Notes: a model not told the origin generated them from the letters alone. 64,000 nt of DNA from an uncultured Pelagibacteraceae bacterium (GCA_902607585.1 CACLKP010000001.1:38896-102895), one strand, 5' to 3'; positions 45,858 through 56,106 are shown, numbered from the stretch's first letter. Made by a program: numbers and translations.

Positions 45858-47180
45858 ATGGCTAGATCACGAAGAAAATCTGGAGGAGGAAGTGGAGCAA
45901 ATAAAAAGCTACCACTAAATCAATCAATACCTTTAGGCATCCAACATGTGTTTGCGATGTTTGCTGGTAACATTACAGTCCCACTAATTGTTGCAGGTGT
46001 GTTTGGAGTAACAACTGCAGAAAAGATTTTTTTAATTCAAATGGCTTTGTTTGCTGCAGGTGTAGCAACAATCATACAAACAGTAGGTTTTGGTAAAGTT
46101 GGATCAAGACTTCCAATAATTCAAGGAACAAGTTTTGCTTTCATTCCAATAATGTTGCCTTTTAAAGCTTTCGGCTTAGGAGCGATATTCACTGCAGCTT
46201 TTATAGGAGGAATTTTTCAAATATGGATTGGTAAAATGTTAAAACCAATTCGACATATGTTTCCTCCATTAGTAACAGGAATAGTTGTGTTAATGATTGG
46301 AATTAGTCTTCTTAAGGTTGGATTTAAGTATGCTGGTGGAGGAGTATGGTTAATGAACAATAAGCCAGAAATTTTTGGAAATTGGGAACATCTACTTATA
46401 GCCGGCACTGTTTTAATAGTTGCCCTTCTATGTAACCTGAGAGGAAAAGGAATGGTATCTTCAGCTTCTATTCTAATTGGAATAATAGCTGGTTTCGTAA
46501 TGGCCACTTTACTAGGTGAAGTTAGATTTGAAAAAATAGCAGCAGCTGGTTGGTTTGCATTTCCAATGCCGTTTCAATACGGGATAGATTTTGTTTGGGG
46601 TGCAGTCATATTAATGTTGTTCATGTCGGTTGTAACAACAATTGAAACTATTGGAGACATAAGTGCTACGACCATGGGAGGAGCAAACAGAGAAGCTACT
46701 GATAAAGAACTTTCTGGAGGTATAATGGCTGATGGAGTAGGAACAGCTTTTGCATCAATATTTAATGCTATGCCTAACACTTCTTATTCACAAAACGCCG
46801 GTCTAGTTGCTTTTACAGGAGTAATTAGTAGACATGTAGGAACAGTAGCTGGTGTTATTTTAATTTTGCTAGGTTTGTTCCCAAAATTAGGTGGAATTAT
46901 TGCAGCAATGCCAGATTCAGTAATTGGTGGAGCGGCTATCATCATGTTTGGATTAATTGCTGGAGCAGGAATTAAATTGATTTCAAAAACGGAAATGAGC
47001 CAAAGAAATATTTTAATATTAGCTTTATCACTTTCTTTTGGAATAGGATTATACGCTTTTCCTGAGTTCGTTGCCCACATACCAGATTTTGGTATTAAAT
47101 TAAAATTATTGTTAACAACTGGGCTAATTCCAGCAGGATTATTAGCATTCATTTTAAACGCTACATTACCAAAAAAATAA
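45858..47180 (+). CDS. NCS2 family uracil-xanthine permease
   Basis: PLGIQHVFAMFAGNITVPLIVAGVFG, GSRLPIIQGTSFAFIPIM, NAMPNTSYSQNAGLVAFTGVISRHVG. Confidence 0.93.
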   Translation: MARSRRKSGGGSGANKKLPLNQSIPLGIQHVFAMFAGNITVPLIVAGVFGVTTAEKIFLIQMALFAAGVATIIQTVGFGKVGSRLPIIQGTSFAFIPIMLPFKAFGLGAIFTAAFIGGIFQIWIGKMLKPIRHMFPPLVTGIVVLMIGISLLKVGFKYAGGGVWLMNNKPEIFGNWEHLLIAGTVLIVALLCNLRGKGMVSSASILIGIIAGFVMATLLGEVRFEKIAAAGWFAFPMPFQYGIDFVWGAVILMLFMSVVTTIETIGDISATTMGGANREATDKELSGGIMADGVGTAFASIFNAMPNTSYSQNAGLVAFTGVISRHVGTVAGVILILLGLFPKLGGIIAAMPDSVIGGAAIIMFGLIAGAGIKLISKTEMSQRNILILALSLSFGIGLYAFPEFVAHIPDFGIKLKLLLTTGLIPAGLLAFILNATLPKK

Positions 47181-47260
47181 TACTTTAAAATTAACTTAAT
47201 AGCATGTGGCGGATAGTTAGTTTTTATATTATCCAAAAAGTAGTACTATAAATTTAATCT

Positions 47261-49144
47261 ATGGCACCAACTTTAGGAAATTTCGCACTCTGGTTATCTT
47301 TATTTTTTGCTATTTTTCAATTTTTTACTTCTCGAAAAAACAACAAATTAAAGTTCATCACTGTAAGTGTTAATGGATTATTGATTTCTTCTTTAATATC
47401 TTTTTTTTTATTAATGTATGTACATATTGTATCTGATTTTAGTGTACTGAATGTTTTTCAAAATTCCCATACAACAAAACCACTTCTTTATAAAATTTCA
47501 GGCGTCTGGGGCAATCATGAAGGTTCGATGCTGTTGTGGATACTTGTCTTAACTATATTTAATTACTTTATATTTAAATTATATAATAAAAAAAATTCTG
47601 CTTTTATTTCAAAAACTTTAGAAACTCAGGCGTTCATCACAACAGGTTTTATATTATTTACTATTCTTACATCAAACCCTTTTGAAAGAATGATTCCTGC
47701 GCAGGAAAATGGTTTAGGTTTTAATCCAATTCTACAAGATCCCGCATTAGCTATTCATCCTCCTTTGCTATACATTGGTTATGTTGGTTTCTCAGCAGCA
47801 TTTTCTATTAGCATTGCTACATTAAGTGTAGAAGATGGTGAAAAAATTCCTTGGCATATTTACATGAAACCTTTTGTTTTAGCTGCTTGGACTTTTTTGT
47901 CTATAGGAATTGCTCTTGGTGCTTTGTGGGCATATTATGAATTGGGCTGGGGTGGATGGTGGTTTTGGGACCCGGTTGAAAATGCATCTTTCATGCCTTG
48001 GCTACTTGGTACTGCCTTATTACATTCTCTTATTATTGTTGAAAAACGAAAATCACTCCGAGCTTGGGTCCTGCTATTATCAATACTTGCTTTTCTTTTA
48101 AGTGTAATAGGAACATTTCTTGTAAGATCCGGCATATTAACCAGCGTGCATACTTTTGCTTTAGACCCGTCTAGAGGAATATATATTCTTATATTTGCTG
48201 CCTTATTAGGTGGCTATTCCTTAATATTGTTTGGGGTAAAATCAAAAAGATATTTTGATAATAATTATTTCACTTTTTTTAGTAAGGAAGGTTCAATCCT
48301 CATAAATAATATTCTTATGGTTGTTATTTGTTCTACGGTATTTTTAGGAACAATCTATCCACTATTAATAGAAGCTTTGACTAATAATAAAATTTCCGTT
48401 GGAGAACCTTATTATAATTCAACAGTCATTCCAATTATGATACCAGCAATTTTGGTTATGGGTATAGGGCCAATACTAGGTTGGGGAAAAGAAGATAAAT
48501 CAAAAACTTTAAAAAAGATATTTCCCACTATTTTACTTACAACAATAATGACTATTTTTATTTTTTTAATTTATCAATCGTATAGCGTTATTGGAATTGC
48601 TGGAATAATATTAGCTTTCTGGATAATTTCTAACAATCTTCTCATTTTAATTAAAAAAGATAAAAATTGTTCTATGGGTATGATAATCGCTCACCTTGGT
48701 ATCGGATTAGTAATATTAGGAATAACGAGCTCAAGTGTCTGGCAAGAAGAAAAAATTACTAAAATGAAAATTGACAGTGAAACTAAAATTAAAAAATATA
48801 ATATAGTCTTTGAAAAAATTAATGAAATTAAAGAATCTAATTATGTTGCTTTACGGGGAGATTTTTTAGTTTATGATGATAAAAAAAATATTATTACAAT
48901 ACTAAAACCTGAAAATAGATTTTATCTAATAAAAAATAATTTCACTACAGAAGCTTCAATTCACACTAATTTATTTAGAGATTTGTATATTGTTTTAGGA
49001 GAAGGAAATTTGAATGATGGTTGGATAGTAAGAATTTATTACAATCCTTTAGTAATTTGGATATGGATTGGTTCCCTAATTATTTTTATAGGTGGGATCG
49101 TTTCAATGAATATTAATCTAAGAAAATTAAAAATTTTATATTAA
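47261..49144 (+). CDS. ccmF: Cytochrome c heme lyase CcmF
   Basis: WGNHEGSMLLWILVL, AIHPPLLYIGYVGF, WAYYELGWGGWWFWDPVENASFMPWL. Confidence 0.95.
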   Translation: MAPTLGNFALWLSLFFAIFQFFTSRKNNKLKFITVSVNGLLISSLISFFLLMYVHIVSDFSVLNVFQNSHTTKPLLYKISGVWGNHEGSMLLWILVLTIFNYFIFKLYNKKNSAFISKTLETQAFITTGFILFTILTSNPFERMIPAQENGLGFNPILQDPALAIHPPLLYIGYVGFSAAFSISIATLSVEDGEKIPWHIYMKPFVLAAWTFLSIGIALGALWAYYELGWGGWWFWDPVENASFMPWLLGTALLHSLIIVEKRKSLRAWVLLLSILAFLLSVIGTFLVRSGILTSVHTFALDPSRGIYILIFAALLGGYSLILFGVKSKRYFDNNYFTFFSKEGSILINNILMVVICSTVFLGTIYPLLIEALTNNKISVGEPYYNSTVIPIMIPAILVMGIGPILGWGKEDKSKTLKKIFPTILLTTIMTIFIFLIYQSYSVIGIAGIILAFWIISNNLLILIKKDKNCSMGMIIAHLGIGLVILGITSSSVWQEEKITKMKIDSETKIKKYNIVFEKINEIKESNYVALRGDFLVYDDKKNIITILKPENRFYLIKNNFTTEASIHTNLFRDLYIVLGEGNLNDGWIVRIYYNPLVIWIWIGSLIIFIGGIVSMNINLRKLKILY

Positions 49145-49677
49145 TGAAGAAACAATTATTAATAATTCCCTCTATACTTTTTGTATTAATTTTATCAACT
49201 TTCTTTTATCTTTTGATAATTGAAAGAAATCCTTCCGAACTCCCTTCTAATTTATTGAATAAAAATGTTCCAAACTTTAAAGCAGAATCTTTATTAAAAA
49301 ATGAAAATTTCGTTTCGTCTAAAGAGTTTGGAAATGAAATAATATTAGTAAATTTTTTTGCCACATGGTGTAGCCCATGTCGTGACGAACATGTTTATAT
49401 CAAGCGTTTTGCAAATGAAAAAGGAATAAGAGTAATAGGAATAAATTATAAAGATAACTCTAACAATGCAATTGAATGGCTTAAAAATTTAGGAAATCCA
49501 TATTCAGATGTTCCTATAGATAAAGATGGAAGAATAGCAATAGATTGGGGTGTATATGGAATTCCAGAAACATTCATTGTTAAATCAAAAGGAATTATTA
49601 AATATCGACATGTGGGTCCAATAACTAAAAAAATATACAAAAAAATTAATTTATTAATTAGAGAAATAGAACAATGA
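49144..49677 (+). CDS. ccmG: Thiol:disulfide interchange protein CcmG/DsbE
   Basis: NFFATWCSPCRDEH thioredoxin motif; WGVYGIPETFIV. Confidence 0.92.
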   Translation: MKKQLLIIPSILFVLILSTFFYLLIIERNPSELPSNLLNKNVPNFKAESLLKNENFVSSKEFGNEIILVNFFATWCSPCRDEHVYIKRFANEKGIRVIGINYKDNSNNAIEWLKNLGNPYSDVPIDKDGRIAIDWGVYGIPETFIVKSKGIIKYRHVGPITKKIYKKINLLIREIEQ

Positions 49678-50081
49678 CAAACAAAACTTTTATAATAATT
49701 ATATCTATTTTTTTAATCCAATTTTTTTTAAATAGTTCCTATACAGTAGAACCGGATGAGGTATTGGAAAACCAAAAACAAGAATTAAGAGCTCGGGACA
49801 TTTCAAAAAATGTTAGGTGCATGATTTGTCAAAATCAGTCAATTGATGAATCAAACGCTCCGCTTGCTAAGGATCTGCGTATTATAATTAGAGATAAAAT
49901 AAAAGAAGGAAACAATGATAAAGAAATATATAAATTTTTAACAGATAGATATGGAGATTTTATTCTTCTCAAGCCTCCCCTGAAATTAAGTACATTAGCG
50001 CTCTGGTTTTTACCATTTATCTTTTTTATTATTGGATTTTTTATCGTCTTTGTGAACAATAAAAAATCTAAGAAAATTTAA
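49674..50081 (+). CDS. ccmH: Cytochrome c maturation protein CcmH
   Basis: VRCMICQNQSIDESNAPLAKDLR, LTDRYGDFILLKPP, C-terminal TM. Confidence 0.93.
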   Translation: MTNKTFIIIISIFLIQFFLNSSYTVEPDEVLENQKQELRARDISKNVRCMICQNQSIDESNAPLAKDLRIIIRDKIKEGNNDKEIYKFLTDRYGDFILLKPPLKLSTLALWFLPFIFFIIGFFIVFVNNKKSKKI

Positions 50082-50092
50082 TAGGTATTCAA

Positions 50093-50803
50093 TTATTTGT
50101 GATATTTTTTTTTATTTAACTTAAATTTCATTATTTCCGTTTTGTATCTCATTAAAAAAATGATCAATGAATAAATAATCATCCCAAAAAACATAATGAT
50201 TAGGGGAACTAGCATTGTATAATGAATAGTTGGTGCTGAAGTAAGCGTTATACTTGATGGTTGATGAAGAGTATTCCACCAATCAACTGAATATTTTATT
50301 ACTGGTAAATTAAATAAACCAATAATTCCAATTATAGAAGATATTTTGTTTGCCTTTTCAAAATTATTTATAAATTTCCAAGTCAAAATATACGCAATAT
50401 AAAAAAGGAGCAAAATTGCCATAGATGTTAATCTTGCATCCCAAACCCACCATATTCCCCAGGTAGGTTTTCCCCAAAATGATCCTGTTACAATGGAAAT
50501 TAATGAAAAAACGCAGCCAATGGGAGATAAACTTTTTGCTAACAACGGCATAAATTTAATTTTAAAAATTAAATTACAAATCGAAGCTATTCCTATAAAT
50601 CCAAAACAACTAAGAGCAATAAAGGATGACGGAACATGCACATACATGATTCTTACGGAATCGCCTTGGATATAATCTGGAGGAGATAAGAATAACGAAT
50701 ATGTAAGTCCAATAACTACAACTACTACAAGTAAAATGACTAAGCCATTAATTGTGTTATTCGTTATTGAGAGAATTTTGCTTGGAAAAAAGTTTTTAAA
50801 CAT
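50093..50803 (-). CDS. ccmC: Heme exporter membrane protein CcmC
   Basis: VRIMYVHVPSSFIAL, SFWGKPTWGIWWVWDARLTS. Confidence 0.93.
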   Translation of the reverse strand: MFKNFFPSKILSITNNTINGLVILLVVVVVIGLTYSLFLSPPDYIQGDSVRIMYVHVPSSFIALSCFGFIGIASICNLIFKIKFMPLLAKSLSPIGCVFSLISIVTGSFWGKPTWGIWWVWDARLTSMAILLLFYIAYILTWKFINNFEKANKISSIIGIIGLFNLPVIKYSVDWWNTLHQPSSITLTSAPTIHYTMLVPLIIMFFGMIIYSLIIFLMRYKTEIMKFKLNKKKYHK

Positions 50804-50818
50804 TGTTATTTATATTAC

Positions 50819-51247
50819 CTAATTATTAGATATCTCTAAAGCTTTGTTAACTTCTGGTGGCATATAATTTTCATCATGCTTTGCCAAAATCTTATCAGCA
50901 ATAAAGTATTTTTTATCTTTTAATTTACCTTCAGCAACAACGCCTTTTCCTTCAGAAAATAAATTTGGAACTAAGCCATTATAAGATACAACAATTTCAT
51001 TTTTGAGGTCAGTAATAACAAAATTAATTGATGTTTCATTTTTACTTATAGAATCCATTTTTACTAACCCGCCCACTCTAATTTTTTTATTAAAAGAAAT
51101 ATTTGTTTTATTATAAATTTCAGTAGGTGAGAAAAAATAAACAACATTTTCTTCTAAAGATCTAAGTACAACAAAAATAACTATTGCTACCGAAATCAAT
51201 GATAGCAACAAGAAAAAAAATCTTGATTTAACTTTTTTACTTAACAT
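50819..51247 (-). CDS. ccmE: Heme chaperone CcmE
   Basis: [17 protein letters not shown] heme-binding His/Tyr motif; N-terminal TM. Confidence 0.92.
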   Translation of the reverse strand: MLSKKVKSRFFFLLLSLISVAIVIFVVLRSLEENVVYFFSPTEIYNKTNISFNKKIRVGGLVKMDSISKNETSINFVITDLKNEIVVSYNGLVPNLFSEGKGVVAEGKLKDKKYFIADKILAKHDENYMPPEVNKALEISNN

Positions 51248-51274
51248 GTAATGTGCTTTAATGATTTAAGGCGC

Positions 51275-51487
51275 TTAAATCAAGCGACCAGATAAAACTT
51301 CTCTTTTTTTATCAACTTCAATTTTTTTAGTTTCTAATTGCTTAAATTCTTTTAAATAAATTTTTTCTTGCTTATGAAATTCCTTCTTGGTTTTTAAGTA
51401 AAGAAAAAAACAACTCACAATAGTAAATATGAATGCTGGCCAAACAAACTGCCCATATCCGTCTAAAATAAAAAGCTCCATATCCAT
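51275..51487 (-). CDS. ccmD: Heme exporter protein CcmD
   Basis: GYGQFVWPAF signature, single TM, charged tail. Confidence 0.8.
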   Translation of the reverse strand: MDMELFILDGYGQFVWPAFIFTIVSCFFLYLKTKKEFHKQEKIYLKEFKQLETKKIEVDKKREVLSGRLI

Positions 51488-51592
51488 TTATAATAAATTA
51501 CTATCCTAAAAATTTCTCAAAAACAATTGACATATTGTCCCTAAATTGGTCAAATAAAACCCAGTATGAACTACCTCTTTCAGCTCATTTAA

Positions 51593-52663
51593 ATGCAAAC
51601 CAAAAGAGAATTTAAATTAATCCAACCAGACGAAGTAGGTTCTCTTTTAATAAAACATCATTCAACTTTAATGACAGTATTTTATGAATTGCAAAGTTCA
51701 TGGATGAGTAGAATTTATAAAAGATACAAGAATACAGAAACAGCATATATTGTTTGTTACCTTGCTAAAAATACACATTTAGAAATAATCAGACTAAAAG
51801 AATATAATTTAAATCATGATATTTCTTTAAATAATTTTTGGGTAAATTTTTCTAACATTTCCAAACCTGTAGAAAGAATTACACACATTGTAAAGGAAAC
51901 GGCGATTCCCAAAGAAACTGTAAGACGGAAAGTTAAAAATTTAATGAACAGCGGATTCATATTTTATGATACAAAAAATAAAGGGTACTCCTGGAATATT
52001 TTGCCACAAAATAAAGATCAATATTTTGATAAAGACTTATATTTAAAATTTATTTCTGCAGAAATATCTAGCATATCTAAATTTATATTTATTTTTTCAG
52101 AATTTTTTAATTTGAATTTAAATAAAAAATTAATTGAAGATGAATTCTTATCGCAATATTCTTTTTACTGGTATCATTTTTTATCTTGTCAATTACAATG
52201 GCTAAAAATGTGGAAAAAAAAATTTAAAGATATCGATATAATACTAATTGCCTTACAAGCAACTATTCCATTCTTGCAATATGTGTATAATGTCGAAAAT
52301 AATAAAGATCGCAGTTTAGATAATATGTTGAATTCAATTGAAAAAACTAGACGTCAAGATAATCTCTCTCTCAAAGGTATAAGCGCTACTTCTGTTTCTG
52401 AAGTTACTGGAATACCTAGAGCTACTTGTATTAGAAAATTAGAAAAACTTACATTATTAGGATTTTTGTTTCGTGAACCAAAAACAAAAAGATTTTTTTT
52501 AAATCAAAATAAATCTGATAGAACAAAAAATATTATCACTAAAGATAATATAAATTTTACAGTTGAAATTTTCAGCAAATTTATAACTATTATTTTGAAT
52601 AGCTTAATTCAAAATCAAAACTTACAAAATAAGCAATCCTTTAATTTCTTAAAAAAAGCATAG
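51593..52663 (+). CDS. Protein with two HTH-like segments; probable transcriptional regulator
   Basis: Two similar segments: AIPKETVRRKVKNLMNSGFIFYDTKNKGYSW and GIPRATCIRKLEKLTLLGFLFREPKTKRFFL. Confidence 0.6.
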   Translation: MQTKREFKLIQPDEVGSLLIKHHSTLMTVFYELQSSWMSRIYKRYKNTETAYIVCYLAKNTHLEIIRLKEYNLNHDISLNNFWVNFSNISKPVERITHIVKETAIPKETVRRKVKNLMNSGFIFYDTKNKGYSWNILPQNKDQYFDKDLYLKFISAEISSISKFIFIFSEFFNLNLNKKLIEDEFLSQYSFYWYHFLSCQLQWLKMWKKKFKDIDIILIALQATIPFLQYVYNVENNKDRSLDNMLNSIEKTRRQDNLSLKGISATSVSEVTGIPRATCIRKLEKLTLLGFLFREPKTKRFFLNQNKSDRTKNIITKDNINFTVEIFSKFITIILNSLIQNQNLQNKQSFNFLKKA

Positions 52664-52711
52664 CAAGCTTTAGAAAATACTGACAAAAATGAAAAATAAA
52701 TTATTTAAGTT

Positions 52712-52921
52712 TTAAAAACTAAGAATTATACCAACTACGGCAGCTACAGCTCCGGCTCCAGAAAGAATTAGTAGATTAATCTTTTTATCCACATTTTTTT
52801 CTTCCTGACGCCTTTTTAGTAAATCGTTTAGATTTAATCTAACTTTTGATCCAAAAGCATCCTTTAATGGCTCTTCATTACCATCCTGATTGTAGGCCCT
52901 TGTTTGATTTGTTCTCCCCAT
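52712..52921 (-). CDS. Small conserved-looking protein with C-terminal TM segment
   Basis: From internal ATG 52921: MGRTNQTRAYNQDGNEEPLKDAFGSKVRLNLNDLLKRRQEEKNVDKKINLLILSGAGAVAAVVGIILSF. Confidence 0.55.
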   Translation of the reverse strand: MGRTNQTRAYNQDGNEEPLKDAFGSKVRLNLNDLLKRRQEEKNVDKKINLLILSGAGAVAAVVGIILSF

Positions 52922-53022
52922 TAGTCCAATTAAAACATGATTCAAAAAATTTATCCACAAGGAAAAGTTCATATTGGGTCTTTCTATACCCACTGTCTAT
53001 TTTGACCGAAATTGCTTAATAT

Positions 53023-54393
53023 TTAGATATGCTTGATCTTTTCAGGAAGAATACCTTTGGGCCTATAACGCATAATCAATAACAGTCCAATTCCCATCAT
53101 TAAATACCTAAAATAAGGAATGCTATTAATTAGATGAACTCTGAAAGCATTTGTTTCTTCAAATCCGCTCGTAAAAAAATTGATTAAAAATAATGCGATC
53201 GGTGCAGCTTCAATCCATAAGAACCAAACGGCAAACCCTCCGAGGATAGCTCCAAAATTATTTCCACTACCACCAACAATCACCATCACCCAAATTAAAA
53301 AAGTATATCTCATTGGTCTATAACTTCCTGGCGTAAATAAACCATCGTATGTAACCATCATGGCTCCAGCTATTCCAACAATTGCAGAGCCAAGTACAAA
53401 AATCAAAAGATGCTGCTTAACGACATTTTTTCCCATTGCATTAGCGGCCTCTTCATTATCTCTAATTGCTCTCATCATTCTTCCCCACGGAGAATAAAGT
53501 GCTTTCTGAGTAATAATTAATAAAATTACCACTACAATGGAAAAAAGACCTGCAAAACATAATTTGACAAATACTGTCGATCCCTCAATTACTAACTGTT
53601 TCAACATTTGCTCTTTTGCTAAAGCATCAGTAATTAAATTCAAAGTACCTTGATTAAATTTTGCAACTAAATTAATGAACCATTCTTTAGTTTGCAGATC
53701 AATTTCATAAGGAACTGGTCTTTTTAAACCAATCACATTTTTAACGCCACGAGATAACCAGTCTTCGTGTTTTATTACTGCAATTACAATTTCTGATATT
53801 AGTAGTGTTGCTATCGCTAAATAATCCGCTCTAAGACCTAAAGCGATTTTTCCTATTACATAAGCTAAAGCTCCAGCAAAAAAAGCTCCAACTATCCAAG
53901 AAAATAATATTGGTAGGCCCATGCCGCCTAAAAAACCAGTAGTGGCTGGACTAACAGCTTCAATTGATTCAATTGCTGGCCCAGATATTAATCTCAAAAG
54001 AACTAATCCTGTTATTATAACAAGAGCAATTCCATAGTTTCTTTTATTTGATTTATTATATTTTTTAATAATAAAGCGAATACTAAACACCATCAAAGCA
54101 ATCAGAAATGCACACAAAATCATATTTAGCCCACCAACTTGCCATGCTTCCCTTACAGGTGGGACTGAAACTAAAACAGCTGCTAGTCCTCCAAGAGCTG
54201 TGTAACCCATAATTCCAAAATTTATTAATCCCGCATATCCCCACTGAATATTTGCCCCCATCGTCATAACTGCAGAGATTAAACAAAAACATAAAATTGA
54301 TAATGCAATACTCCAGGACTGTAAAAAACCTACTAAAATTATAAGACCTAGCATTATTACATAGGCAGCTATTACATTTAAGTTTTCTCTCAT
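53023..54393 (-). CDS. livM: Branched-chain amino acid-type ABC permease LivM
   Basis: GYAGLINFGIMGYTALGG, MMRAIRDNEEAANAMGKNV, MVTYDGLFTPGSYRPMRYTFLIWVMVIVGGSGN. Confidence 0.9.
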   Translation of the reverse strand: MRENLNVIAAYVIMLGLIILVGFLQSWSIALSILCFCLISAVMTMGANIQWGYAGLINFGIMGYTALGGLAAVLVSVPPVREAWQVGGLNMILCAFLIALMVFSIRFIIKKYNKSNKRNYGIALVIITGLVLLRLISGPAIESIEAVSPATTGFLGGMGLPILFSWIVGAFFAGALAYVIGKIALGLRADYLAIATLLISEIVIAVIKHEDWLSRGVKNVIGLKRPVPYEIDLQTKEWFINLVAKFNQGTLNLITDALAKEQMLKQLVIEGSTVFVKLCFAGLFSIVVVILLIITQKALYSPWGRMMRAIRDNEEAANAMGKNVVKQHLLIFVLGSAIVGIAGAMMVTYDGLFTPGSYRPMRYTFLIWVMVIVGGSGNNFGAILGGFAVWFLWIEAAPIALFLINFFTSGFEETNAFRVHLINSIPYFRYLMMGIGLLLIMRYRPKGILPEKIKHI

Positions 54394-55400
54394 AAAACTT
54401 TTCCTTTAAATATTCCTGAAGGTCTAAATAATAAAACTACAACCAAAATTGAAAATGAAACCGCAAATTTATAGTCCGTAGATAACAATTGTAATAAACC
54501 ATCTGGTTCTATACTTTCAGGAAGTAAATAAATAAAGAACTTTCTATATGCGTAAGTTACTAATATTTCTGAAAAAGCTATAACATAACCACCTAAAAAA
54601 GCTCCAAACGGATTTCCAATACCTCCAACGATTGCTGCAGCAAATATTGGCAGCATATTGTTAAAATAAGTAAATGGTTTAAAACTTTTATCTAACCCGT
54701 ACAGGGCTCCACCAACTGTTGCTAAGATTGCAGCTATTACCCAAGTAATCATAACAACTTTTTTAGGGTCTATTCCAGATAACAATGCTAAATCTTCATT
54801 GTCTGAATAAGCGCGCATACTTTTTCCAGTTTTGGTTTTGTTTAAAAACCAAAATAAAATAGACACAACTATAATTGTAACTAATAAAGTGGTAACTTGA
54901 GTTGATTTAATAGTTAATCCTTCGTTTAAACCTGTCATTTCTTTAAACTCATTTGCCTTTAAAATAAATTTTTCACCGTCAAAAAATCTTCTGTCAAAAG
55001 GCCCAATAATTATTCTTACAATTGCTTGGGTAACAAACATTGTGCCGATACTTACCATTGCAAGTTGAACTGGTGGACTTTTCTTCGTACGATAATAACT
55101 AAAGACCAATTTATCCTTAAGAAGAACATAAAATGTTGTAATAATTATTGCGAAAGGAATGGCAAGTAAGGCTGTTGGAAATATGCCAAGACTAATACCT
55201 AATGATTGAAAATACCATGTAAATAAAATCGTAAACATGGTTCCAAATGACATTAAGTCTCCAGCTGTAAAATAAGCAAATCTTAAAATTCCATAAATTA
55301 AAGAAACAAAAATAGCACCTAGAGCTAACTGAGAGCCATAGGATAAAGCCGGTACGAATATGTAATTTAAAAGTAAAACTATTGCATTTATAATATCCAT
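54390..55400 (-). CDS. livH: Branched-chain amino acid-type ABC permease LivH
   Basis: LALGAIFVSLIYGILRFAYFTAGDLMSFG, AAAIVGGIGNPFGAFLGGYVIAFSE; start at ATG 55400. Confidence 0.9.
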   Translation of the reverse strand: MDIINAIVLLLNYIFVPALSYGSQLALGAIFVSLIYGILRFAYFTAGDLMSFGTMFTILFTWYFQSLGISLGIFPTALLAIPFAIIITTFYVLLKDKLVFSYYRTKKSPPVQLAMVSIGTMFVTQAIVRIIIGPFDRRFFDGEKFILKANEFKEMTGLNEGLTIKSTQVTTLLVTIIVVSILFWFLNKTKTGKSMRAYSDNEDLALLSGIDPKKVVMITWVIAAILATVGGALYGLDKSFKPFTYFNNMLPIFAAAIVGGIGNPFGAFLGGYVIAFSEILVTYAYRKFFIYLLPESIEPDGLLQLLSTDYKFAVSFSILVVVLLFRPSGIFKGKVL

Positions 55401-55401
55401 A

Positions 55402-56106
55402 TTACCCACCCAAAAATGACCTTCTAACTTCAGGATCATTTAATAATTCTTTTCCAGTACCAGAAAATTTATTTTCTCCAGTTACTAAGACATATCCTCT
55501 GTCTGCGATGCTTAGAGCCTGTTTTGCATTTTGTTCAACCATTATGATTGCTACGTTTGTTTTTTTAACTTTTAATATATGATCAAATAATTCATCCATT
55601 ACTATTGGCGAAACACCAGCTGTTGGTTCATCAAGCATCAATACAGAAGGTTTGGTCATTAAAGCTCTACCCAAGGCTACTTGTTGTCTTTGACCGCCTG
55701 ATAATTCTCCAACAATTTGAGCTTTTTTTTCTTCTAAAATCGGAAACAATGCAAAAATTTCTTCGATAATTTCTTCGATACGTTCTTCTCTTAAAAAGGC
55801 ACCCATTTCTAAATTTTCTTGTACACTTAATCCAGTAAAAACATTTCTGCTTTGGGGTACAAATGATATTCCTTCTTTGACTCTATCTTGCGGTGTTAAT
55901 TTTGATATATCTTTTCCATCAATAAAAATTTTTCCTGATTTAAGATTTAATAAACCAAGCATTGCCTTCATTGCAGTAGATTTTCCTGCACCATTAGGTC
56001 CAAGGATAGCAACGATTTCGCCTCTATTTACAGTAATTGTGCAGGAAGTGATTATGTCTGCTCCTCCATAACCACCGGTCATATTTTCACCGGAGAAAAA
56101 AGTCAT
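55402..56106 (-). CDS. livF: ABC transporter ATP-binding protein LivF
   Basis: GPNGAGKSTAMKAMLG, LSGGQRQQVALGRALM, MLDEPTAGVSP. Confidence 0.92.
   Translation of the reverse strand: MTFFSGENMTGGYGGADIITSCTITVNRGEIVAILGPNGAGKSTAMKAMLGLLNLKSGKIFIDGKDISKLTPQDRVKEGISFVPQSRNVFTGLSVQENLEMGAFLREERIEEIIEEIFALFPILEEKKAQIVGELSGGQRQQVALGRALMTKPSVLMLDEPTAGVSPIVMDELFDHILKVKKTNVAIIMVEQNAKQALSIADRGYVLVTGENKFSGTGKELLNDPEVRRSFLGG

Noticed and set aside
46784-47236. 150-aa ORF antisense to the NCS2 permease (also 46217..46507 and 46574..46780)
   Set aside because: Shadow ORFs opposite a clear membrane transporter gene; biased composition typical of antisense frames.
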